From NCBI GenBank assembly GCA_011033025.1, contig WFMF01000010.1, positions 1,087,163 to 1,151,162 on the forward strand: a stretch of DNA of 64,000 nt, read 5' to 3'. Of the stretch, positions 26,001-38,000 are shown one piece after another. The notes beneath the pieces are model-generated. The model had not been told where the DNA came from. It saw nothing but the letters and a program-made list of their open reading frames with translations, and made no database searches. Origin of the DNA: Beroe forskalii (Eukaryota; Ctenophora; Nuda; Beroida; Beroidae). Positions within the stretch are counted from its first letter, which is position 1, and the number at the start of each line of letters is the position of its first letter. Made by a program: the position numbers and the translations under genes.

Positions 26001-29000
26001 AGGAAAAACACCTGTCCTTCCCACTTCCCTGAACCGATTACTCATAATATGTGTGCCATTTGTTAGGACTTCTGGAAACCATACAGGGAACGTAAATTTG
26101 TTTTCAACACATTTATCACATTGTAAAGATATGAGATATCTTAGTATGGTAAATTCGACATCTAACAAGGTTCGTATTGTGTTCTAAACTTGGATTTTTA
26201 GTCCGAAACAATATACCGAGAAATTCAGCTCTTAGCTTAGGAAATTAGGACTAGGTTTGAAAAACCTTTCCCAATCTAAAGTGGTGTATCCTTGGCTTTT
26301 GCCCCAGATTACACTGGATTTTTGGTTAAAATGGGAAGATGGGACGACATTCAAAGAAATAAGAGATCAGGTTATCAGGACACTTCCAGAAAGAGGGCTT
26401 CAGTCCTTTTAGCAAAGGGCAACTGATTTTGAAGATTGTTTTCAGTGGCGAGGTTTTCACTGCTCTCTTGATCTGGAGGTCAATATTTTATTTTCATGCA
26501 ATCTGAATCTTGTAGAATGATACTTGCTAAAAGACTCCGGAATATTTTATACTTCATGTGGCAGTTCCTAGTTCCAACCCTGAAAGCAAGGTATCATAAT
26601 AAATTGAACTGTCATCTGCAAAAGTTTCTGAGGTGTTACCGGCTCCGAACTTATTATATAAATGCCATCTTCAATTGAGGTAATAAACGCATCTTTAAAG
26701 CTACTTAAAAACATAAATATGTGATAATGGTATCCAACTTTTCAGTTTTTATTTTGATTCCTATCTCCATATTTGTGGAGATTGAAGGGTTTTATGCAAG
26801 CACTGTTTTATATCACTTACCCAAAAAGTGCTGAATGTTAGAAGCTCTGTTTTACTTGAATATTAGAATTTATAAAATCTATGCCTATTACCTAGGTCAG
26901 CCTAGGCACGGTCTATTTGATAATGAGAAATCTGAAAATGTTATCGCCTATTCCTTGAATATTTGATCAATGTTCCAATACTCCAATAGTTGAGATCTCC
27001 ATCGAAGCCGACCTGCTTGGTTCATGTTCATAATTCCAGTCTCCGTTTTCCCAGCCCGTGGTATTTCAGTGAAGGACTAGCTGCAGCCCCCACGGCCCTA
27101 CCCCTAAATACGGGCCTGGCTGTAGTATATAGTTTTAAACTTATCCTGTGTAAATAATAAATATCCAGTGAGGAAGTGCACAGTATACTGCGCGGGTATA
27201 TTCTGGAAAACCTGTCGTTTACTCAGTACAACCCGAATATAAAATATACAATGTCAGATGCCGTGTGACACACCCTTTTAAGACTACACACTCACAGTCC
27301 ACACACACTGGGTCTCACATCAACCCAGGGCCACTGTAGAACAGCTCGTTTTACTTAGTCCCTACAGTGAGATCATGGGGATTCCATCATGGTTCTTCTT
27401 GGAATACGGGGGAATCAGGAGATGCCAGATGGGGAACTGAGCCTGGCGAATGAGCAATATATATATCTGCAGAAGTAGAAGTGAGACACAGTCCTAAAAT
27501 CCGAGTTCCAGTTAATAAAGATAGGGAAATAGGAAAAAAGGGGACTTTAAATACTTACTGGTTTTTAAGAATGTGGCATTCATTACCCGTGCATTAGGAA
27601 ATATAACAGTAGGTACTAACTTACTGAAGTAAAAAAGAAGCAAAGTAAAATTCACAGGATCGTGATGACTTTTAGAATCCAATCGTTCCTAAAAACTCCG
27701 GGTATCTTTGTATTTTGCCAATGGCTTCAACCATCACCATCTAATCAACATCTTACGGTGGTTCACTGTTTGCTCTCCGCACATCACTTTAATGCTTCGT
27801 TTTGCAGAGTTGAAAACGTAAATCTTGAAGATCAAGTGAGCAGGTGGGACCAGGATATGTTAATATGTACAGGTATTTGACGAATTCTTGTCAAAGTGAT
27901 GGCCGATGGGTATCATGGCATCGTCAAATCTTGACGATTTTCGCTGTTGAAATACTGCTGACAAGTGTTTCAAACAGTTCATCTCTCGTGATTTAATTTT
28001 ATTTGATGTCAGTAGCTGCGTTCACAGGTTTCAACCAATGCTGCACTAGCCACCCACTGGAATTTGTTTGTAGGAATGGCTATCGGGAATTGTTGAAATG
28101 GTGTTGCATTTATCGAAACCATTCAAGAAAATATGCCTAAGATCTTAAGATGTTTGGGGTGCATAGTGCCTTATTATACCGGCAAAATCGTGTACTGGAA
28201 AGCTGCTCGAGAAACATTGCTATTTTCACTTTTTCATGATCAATACTGCACGAGAAAAGATAGTCCCCTCGAATTGCAGACCCTCGCATTTCAAGAATTT
28301 ATCCTCAACCGAGGGACATTGAAGTACACTCACCATTTCCTTATTTGATGAAGGTTGTGAACAATGCAGTCTTGCTTTGAATAACATTCAAATGATAATA
28401 ATATGTTACTACCACTCTTTCGGCGATATTACATTCTATACCTAAAGTCCGCTCTTTTTTCGGATGCAGAACGACATCTCTGCTCACTATAATATCCCAT
28501 AGTCCTATAGCCACAGGCCATCGTCTAGATGCATAATGCACAACTTCGCAGTCCCTTACCTCGTCCAATATGCAACTTATTTGCACCTCTACTCTGTCCT
28601 ATGAATATGAGTAACACACTTTCAAATCATGAGTCTTCGTCAGCAAACCAGAAACATCACCTTTTCTGATAGCACTATGATACTATAGTAATACGTGTTA
28701 GCACCTACTATAGTATCTAATACGATATCACAGGAGGAGTAGTAGTAGTGAAGCAGGAGACCAAGTTGTACTACAGTACACATGACACGTGCTGGTGAAT
28801 TCTTGATACACTCAGTCTCTTGAGTCAATGTTACTCCACATATAATAAAGTATAGTAATAGCTTAGTAATATGCTTCAAAGTTCTGTTCACACAACAACG
28901 ATGAAACGTATGATCTGTCTTCGAACAGAGAGAGATTAGGACCATTGTTCTTTATAAATAGATTAATTATTGCAATTTTCTAGATCTTTTTATATCAGAA

Positions 29001-32000
29001 GTCTCCAGGGACCAATGTTGACACAGAGGAGAGAGCCCAGCTCCTGGGTAGAACCCTGGGCGAATGTTCTCTGGTCTTACAAACGGATGAATTCCTATTA
29101 CCCAATGCAGCGAAGTCTGGGGGGAAGGGAGTGTGAATTACACTAGCTTGATTATCCTAAGATCCTCTTATTCCAGTCAGTGGTTGACATCACTATCAAC
29201 TGGAATGGCAGTAAATCCATTGAAAAAGATGAAGATAGATTATATTATTTCAAACTCTTACACTTGAATACACCGCCATGTGATCATCACATCATTATCA
29301 TATTGTTGTAGTACATTGTACTATGCTAGCAGAGTACAACCTTCACGATCCCACTGTTCATTGAGATCAACATATTATCATCATGACTTTTTATCTCTAA
29401 AAGAATGCATAATATAAATAATATACATTCAAATTATACTGTTCACAATCTTGCGAATAAAACTTTGTTTTACATGTTTGAACTTACTGTCGACTTCAGT
29501 TTTTGACACCCTCAAGGCTCAAGTCTTAGAATATAAAGGGTGTAGGCGGACACATACATTTTATGTTGGCTACATAGTCAGATATAATATGTTGCATCAA
29601 AACTTTTAAGAAAAACTCCGAGGAATTGCTGGATATGACTTAATTATGATTCGATCGGATTCTATCTTTATAAATTAAACCCTTACTAGCATGAACTTCG
29701 TGGCCCAATGTCAGAACAAAGTTCAGCTTTATCTCAATTGATGAACACTGGGTATTTGATTCAGCAGAATCTTGCGTCATCTAAATGATAACTTTAAGAC
29801 GTCGAAGGAAGATGAATATGCATTTCATGTGAGGTACGTCACTGCACGATTCTCCAAAAGGGGCTCCTATCTGCATCCAATGAGAAGGCTAGAAAGCACC
29901 TACAGTTGAATAATGGATCAGGTTTGGGTGTTTTGTTCGACTCTCGGAATATTCAGAGCGTCAATTTCCCCTGCAGAACAACTGAGCCAGCTGATTGTAC
30001 AGCTGTATAGTATACCTGCAAGAAATCACCATATTATTCTTTGCTATGACATATGTATTAACTTATTAAAATATACAGGATTATTTTTTCTAGCCATTAG
30101 CTATTCAATCTTCAAATTTTCCATGATACTCACTTCTTCAATAGGTCAATACTATAGCACTTATAATACTAATGTGATGCAAAGTTTGGCAATAACCCCC
30201 ATTTCCGACCATTTCTCTACTTATATTATCTGACAAATGAGGACCATGGGTCTCATCACTTTAGTCATCTGCAGAATCAGGAGAGTCTACTCTCTCGTCC
30301 ATAATTATCATATTTTCATCAGCCGAGTGAAGTGCTTCTCTTGAGGCTGGAAAAAGTCTCACGGTCAATGACCATAGCATGGGATTTTACGAAGATGGGA
30401 CATTGGAGAGATGCATGGCCTTTCCGCTTTTTGGTACTTTTCTCTACTGCTCTACTGACTGATTCTAATTTTACACAACAATTTTCCAACCTGAGCAGTG
30501 AGCACTCAGGGGGTCAGTTCGAGCTAAATCAAGAGGTTTAGGAGCTAAATTTAAGAAATATCGAATTTGTCAATTACTGCCTCCCAATTTTCATTGCAAA
30601 TCATGGGAACTGGGAAGGGACACAGAGTCCAGTTAGAGCCAGTTAGCCATTGCGGAGGTGCATTCTACTTATCTGGAATGGGTGTACGGTGTAAACTGTA
30701 TTTTCTGAATTATTATTATTCTCTGGAAGGAGAACTCCTGCTATTTATTGCTGAGGGAGAGAGGTGTTAATTTGAAGTCAGCAGCATTGCTTGAATTAGT
30801 GCCTTCACTCTTCAATCAGGACACCACACTGCCTAATTAATTCCAGTGCTACAGATAATGCATATCGTAGCCCTAATCGAGCTGCTAATTGACGTACAAT
30901 GCTCCCGCACAAGTAAATGTATTCAAATATAGAGTTGAGAAGTGCGTACAATCTGATAATTCTTCAATAAACTCAAATAAAAGGCAGCAGTTGGACATTG
31001 TGTCTTTGTGTGGTATATTCGCAATATCGGCCCCGATGCATTGGATGGATCAGATTTGTTGCCAATTAGCATATTTTCAAGTCAGAAATAGATAAATGAA
31101 GATGAATAGGACTTATCTGTTTGCTATCATGAACAGATTGAAATTGATGTTTGCGTACCTATTTATATATCACTACACCGCGTTGACTGTGTAGAACTGT
31201 ATAATGTGACGGCTAATGCTATTTGAATCATGAAATAGCTCTGTCGTCGTGTTACTAAGTATTTATACACTAGAACAATAAAATGTTAGAAAACAAAAGT
31301 ACAATGAATCATGTAGATGGACTACAATTATCCTGTACCGGATCAAGTTACTCCAATTAAAAAGACATATTGTAGTCTCGACACAAACTTAACAGTGCTC
31401 GACAGAGCAAAATATCAATTTTTTGTGTCTGTGCCAAAAAATTGAGCCAAACGAAAACTGGGACCGCGACCGTGTATAGTGTATTGCCCTTTTATCACTG
31501 ATCACTGCATCAGTTACTCAGTTATAACGAAATCCTGGTTTAAAATTATAACCAATACCTACTTATAAAGCCATTATATGAGCCATTGGCGAGACGATTT
31601 TCTGCATAAATGATCATAGACTTAGTTGTTAGTTTTCGTGAACGTCGTCACAAAACCAGTTTCTTGCAGCGTGGTGCTTTAATGTTTTAAGAACGATTAT
31701 CTTCTCTTATTAATATTTCCACGTCAGAATTAAATAGGTCTGGTAGGTATCGGATAATAAATACTTCAATATACAGTAATGTTGGTGGGACCACTTCATT
31801 GTTAGTTGTTACAATAACAATATTATGTTGAATTCAACAATACGTCCATACCTCCCGCCGTCTGAAACGTTACATTATTAATTAATCAACTAATTAGGAA
31901 AGCAATTGTTGAAATCCAATCAGTTTATAGACAAAAGTAGATCACAATATATCGGATCACGCTTAGTTGTCATGAAGATTCACTCGTCTTTTAAGAAGGA

Positions 32001-35000
32001 TAAAGCTCACAATTTAATTAAAGCTCATCAATGTCTTTTCACAGTCCCATGAGCAATCAAAAGTTGAATGTCCTGTACGACTTCCGTACGTTTTCCACCT
32101 CCTAGCAATCCATTGATCCAATTCACGCGCAAAATTATTCCTTTGTCTTTCCTTCTTACACACTCTTATCTATCATCTCAAACCATGCCACAACACCCAT
32201 CCCCGTTTCTTATAACAGGGTTCTATCTTTCGCTCACTCTCATCTATTATCTCAAGCCATGGGACAACACCCATCGCCGTTTCTTATGGCTGGTGTTTAT
32301 CTTTCTCTCACGTTTATCTATTTTAATCTCATACCAACCCACAATCTCAAACTCTTGTAATGCCACAACACACAATCCCCGGTGGGTTTTTAATGGCAGG
32401 TATTTCAGCACGGCTAGCCACGCAGAGGACGAGAGCGTGGTGAGGTTGAGGGGACTCCCCTACCAGGCATCAGATCATGAGGTGGCACGCTTCTTCAGAG
32501 GTCTCAACATCGTCAGGTAGGAGAGACTTACTGTGAGACTTTCTGTGAGACTTTCTGTGATACTTACTGTGAGACTTACTGTGAGACTTACTGTGAGACT
32601 TACTGTGAGACTTTCTGTGAGACTCACTGTGAGACTTTCTGTGAGACTTTCTGTGACATTTACTGTGAGACTTACAGTGAGACTTATTGGTCTAGGAATC
32701 TGGAATAAGACGCAATTTGGATTATCAAACGGGGGCAATTTGGTGGATATAAAAAATCGCCAATAGGGGTTTAATTTTGGGGTTTTTGGGGGCTTAATTT
32801 TCAGTGTCAAAACAACCTTAACTGTGAAAAAAGGGACTTACCATTTTTGTTTCTGATTTTGGCATCTTTTTCAAATGGTACCTTTTTTGTTTCTGATTTT
32901 TTGCACCATTCAAATGGTACCATTTATGTTCTTGATTTTGGCACTTTTTGTGAGACTTGACACATTTTACAAATGGTACCATTTTTTTCATAATTTTGGA
33001 ACTTTTTTGAAATGGTACCATTTTTGTTCGTGTTTTTGTAACTTTTTTTGAAGGTACCGTTGTTTTGTTCGTGATTTTTGGCAATTTTTCCAAATGGTAC
33101 CATTTTGTTCGTGATTTTGGCACCTTTTTGAAATGGTACCATTTTGTTTCCGGTTTTTGGCACATTTTCCAAATGGTACCCTTTTTCTGTTTCTGATTTT
33201 CGATTTTAAAATGATACCATTCTTAGTCGTGAGATTTTTTTGAAATGGTACCATTTTTGTTCGTGATTTTGTACTTTTTGAAATGGTACCATTTTGTTTC
33301 CGGTTTTGACACATTTTCCAAATGGTACTGTTTCTGATTTTGGCACCTTTTTAAATGGTACCGTTTTTGTTTCAGGTTTTCAGCCCTTTAATTAAATGGT
33401 ACCAATTTTGTTTTGATTTTTGGGATCATTTTCAGTCAGACGTACCCTTTTGTACCAAAGCCAATTTTTTGCGCCTTTTCGAAATGGTACCTTTTTTGTT
33501 CGTGATTTTTGGCAATTTTTTCAATTGGACTTTTTGTTGCTTAATTTTGACCCATTTTAGGCCCATTTTTGCTGTCGATAGGGGTTGAATTTTGGGGCGA
33601 TTTAACCCCCCAGGTGGATTAACAAACAATTGGGGGTTTTGGGGGTTGCCCCCCAAACATTTTGAAGCGTTTTGCGATTTGACATTGTGACATATTCTCA
33701 CAGCTTTTTCAGTCTTCACTACTAATATTGGTAAGATTGAAGTCCAGCAAGTAATACTGATTTCATGAATACCATTCTACCTTTGGTAGCGGCTATTTCA
33801 TTATGTTTATTATATCATGTAATATATTACGTGTAATTTCTCCTTTTAAGGCTCCGGTGCGAGGTGCTGTAGGAGAATATAACTATCATGTCTCGCCCAA
33901 TTAGCATAATACTGTCGCCCAGTACTAAGTACTCACTTGGGATATATGCCTCGTGAGATGGTGGTGGTTTGGCGTCAGCAACCCACCATCTTAAACCTTC
34001 ACAATAGCGTCAGTCGAGCAATCACTTTCCTCAATCATATTATATCTCAAGAAGAGGGCATGCGATGAGCAGTGTGTGCATGAACTTCCTCTTTGGTTCA
34101 CTCTTTATGAAGAATAGTCAGTTAGTCAGTAAGATGGAAGTCATCAAATCCACCGTAGTTTGTAGATTATCAAAATTGGACGTTGAAAATTGGAAACAAT
34201 TTTGTATGGGCTTGGGTTACAAAAGCTTGATCCACCAACCCGATCAAGCTTCAACAAATAGACAAAATTCTTGTCAAAAGTTTCAGAGCTGGTATCCAAA
34301 CCTTTTTGACTTGCACAGGCTTCTTTAAATTGCATTACTCCACATGCTTTAGTATCTCTCGAAAGTTTGAAAGTTATACCAGATACCTAAGTCTCTTGGA
34401 TTTATTTCAGATCATGTTTTTTTTTCTGTCTTTCCTTAGAATTCATCTGTTCCTTGCGTGATAGACAGAATTATCCACAGTAACTCGCCGATGTATTTAA
34501 ATTATGGTAAGTCACGTTTTTTAGCTGTCTATTTATTCTCGGCCGGGAATTTCAACTCCTTTTAAGCTTGTAGCAGAATATTTAAGATAATTTTTCGCTA
34601 TAATATATATTATGTGCAATATAAGCAGGTTAAATTATTATAAACCAAGCTCTACAAGGCCAGGGAGTAAGCTTTACAAGGCCATATGACCACGTCCGAC
34701 ATAATGGGTGTAATATTTTAGTTAAAAATGCTAATATGTGTGTTGCTACTCCGCCGCTCCTTCTTACGCCGAACATAACACTGAGTAGACGAATAAGAAG
34801 GAGGAGGAGGAGGAGGAGGAGTGATAGAATCTGAGGAATACGCGATGACTGGCATCTGCAAACCGAGTCTGTACAAGTTACTGCTTCCTCTCGATATCGG
34901 GCGGTAATAACTAGAATAAACATGAACTGTGGTTTGTACTGTCTACTAGGCTGAATGACGTGCTGAATGAAGTGAATATAATATAGGGACAAATTGTACT

Positions 35001-38000
35001 ATTATTAATAACTTTACCTAACTATGCGCCAACTCTTTCAATTAAACATAATTATTAATATTGTTGTTGGTTAGGATTATAGATCTTGATATATAATTAT
35101 ATATTCCTAATGTTCAAGTCAAATATTAAATTATCTATATTCGAGTTGCCGTACTGATGTACCTACCATAGTTTAAACAAAAGTAGTTGAAGTAGTAGAA
35201 ATAGTAGCACTCACAACAGTTCATGGTATGAAATATAATTACTTGTAGGTATTGAATACCAACTGTTGAATGGATAGTGTGTTTTTAACATGGGATACCA
35301 TCACATATTAGCATCACATAATATTAGCATCACATATTAGCATTTATATAAGTTCCCACATTACTTTCTGCTATGAAACGTTAATCGAACCACCTTTATA
35401 ATTAAAAAGTATCCGGGCTTTTTACCTATCTCAAGCTGCATGGTAGTAGATCAGTAGCTTGACATGATTAAATTATCATCAGTATGCCCTGTGTTTGCAG
35501 AGTATCAGTTCAGTGATCCCCCACTACACGGCATAAGTATAGAAGTAGTATATTCTATCAACGATGACAAGCCTTAATAAACTGTTATAGTTTGTGAGGC
35601 AGTATGTTGTGGTGTATGGTGAGGGAATGTGCGAACATATTTCTCATAAAAAACATAAAACTCACTCCTAAATCATCGGATAACTCCCTCGAAAAACTGG
35701 CGAGTGACAAAGTGATTTCATAAACCTTCGAGTTTTATAAGAATGGTCACGTCGAACCGCCTATTTTTTGTCGTGTTCGACGATCCATATTATGTGCTTG
35801 AATAATGTCGCAGGCTTTCTACACTTTACTAGAGATGTAACTTTGAATATCTGATCAGGAAAATGACCCACTAAATCAAGCCCCAATCACATGAAAGTGA
35901 TTCAGACCGATACACGCAACATATTATGTAAATTGCCATGTAGATAATTGCAAATAGATATACTAATATACATGTATTTTAGTGATAGGTGTAAATTTTA
36001 GAAATGTGCGTTACTCACTACCTCCTACTACACCCGATTATCAACAGGATTATTAGTACAAAAGCCACTGTCCGATGATGCACTGTCTTATGATGATCAT
36101 ATTAATAATAATAGCAAAGTTGAATCCGCCCCTCCCTTTTTTCCTTAGCCGCGAAGTTGTACATGTATTATTACACCGATTCAATACACGCACATTTCCA
36201 CATCAAGTCGTGATGTAGCAGGCAATAACTCGAGGGTGATTTAAATCAATCTAACTTTGTATCAATGATGAACTAGAAGTGATGAAATGGCGGAGGTCAA
36301 ATAATACAAGCATCCATAAATTTTATTTATCAACCTCAAGAAGATTGACGACGCCAAACCATTAGGAAACAAATTTACAGCTTTAATAAAGCTTTAAGAT
36401 GCTCTGTGCACATTATACGGTTCTCCCTTATAATTATCTGGTAAAGCATCGACATTCAGATGAAGCTTGTGAAAACGCAATTTATAATCCTAAAACAGAG
36501 GCCTGAAACTGAACAAGAGAGTTGAATAATTTATCTCACTTTGTCAGCTGTTCATTGATGTCTCTCCAGGCTGCTTCTTTTTGGCCTTTAGATGTTTTTA
36601 TTTTGAGCCTAGGCTTCTTTTATGTTTTCGTTGCATAGGTGTTTCTAGTTTTAAAATATAATGTTGGTCTGCTGAACTATTATCATTGAGTTGTATTGAG
36701 GTTTATAATCTATATCGGGGTTGTATTGAGGTTCATCTCTCCTCTGTTTGAGCTGTATTCAGGTTTATAATCTATATCGGGGTTGTATTCAGGTTCATCT
36801 CTCCTCTGTTTGAGTTGTATTGAGGTTTATAATCTATATCGGGGTTGTATTCAGGTTCATCTCTCCCTTGTTTGAGCTGTATTCAGGTTTATAATCTATA
36901 TCGGGGTTGTATTCAGGTTCTCCTCTGTTTGAGCTGTATTCAGGTTTATAATCTATATCGGGGTTGTATTCAGGTTTATAATCTATATCGGGGTTGTATT
37001 CAGGTTCTCCTCTGTTTGTATTCAGGTCTATATATCCTCTTCTTGGGAATGCCAGGCATCTATACAGAGCTGCTGCTGCTGGTCATTACTAGCTTACACT
37101 TAATTGCTGTGATTAGCGAGGCACGGCTCATTACCCTGTCGTTAAGCTATTATTGTGATTTCCATCATTAAACCTGTTAAGATTCGTACAACTCATCAAG
37201 TCATCAGCTATGAAAATAATTGTGCTGAAAAGTCGAGTGAAGTTATCCGGAAAAATACCTTGTCCTCCATTTTATTATATTTCTTGGAAATTAATCTGAA
37301 GAGATTAATGGTGATAATACCGAGAATAACCATCCCCCTTCAATCATCCGGTCACGAAATCCAAATGACAAACCCTTATTCCTTCATCTGGTAACACCCA
37401 TAACCCAAGATGAAAGACTTCCGCCCACCTGCCCTTCATCAGTCAATAAACCGTTAGTCAGTAGGAATCTCATGAGAAACGTGCACTGAATCACATAAGC
37501 AATGGGATCCTATCTGAGGCAACGTTTGCCATGTAGGCATTGGAATCATTGGTTTTAACAGCAACTAGGTTATAAAATATCAGATAGTTGGATATGAATC
37601 CTAGTTTTACCCTATTATTTTAACCTTATAACCTTAAAACCTTTCACTAACCCACTGTTGTGGAACTTGGCAATTACAGTGTTTTATTACTAACCCACTG
37701 TTGTCTGCTTCAGAGGTGGGGTAGTGCTGTGTCTCAACCCACAGAACTAACCCACTGCTGTCTGTTTCAGAGGTGGGGTTGTGCTGTGCCTCAACCCACA
37801 GAACTAACCCACTGTTGTCTGTTTCAGAGGTGGGGTTGTGCTGTGTCTCAACCCACAGAACCAGGAGAAACGGACTAGCGTACGTCAGATTCGTGTCTCA
37901 AGAACACCGAGACATGGCCCTGCAGCGTCACCGACACCACCTCGGCAGCAGATACATCGAGGTGAGTTGTGTTTTTGGTGTGAAATCCACAGACCCCATG

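Noticed and set aside
32068-32400. Upstream part of the 150-codon ORF ending in ESRP exon 6
   Set aside because: The stretch before the acceptor is tandem repeats with a pyrimidine-rich tract. Only the last 30-40 codons match ESRP.
32475-33314. Lys/Asn- and Ser/Leu/Thr-rich minus-strand ORFs
   Set aside because: They are translations of the 12-base and GGTACC minisatellites, with no conserved domain.
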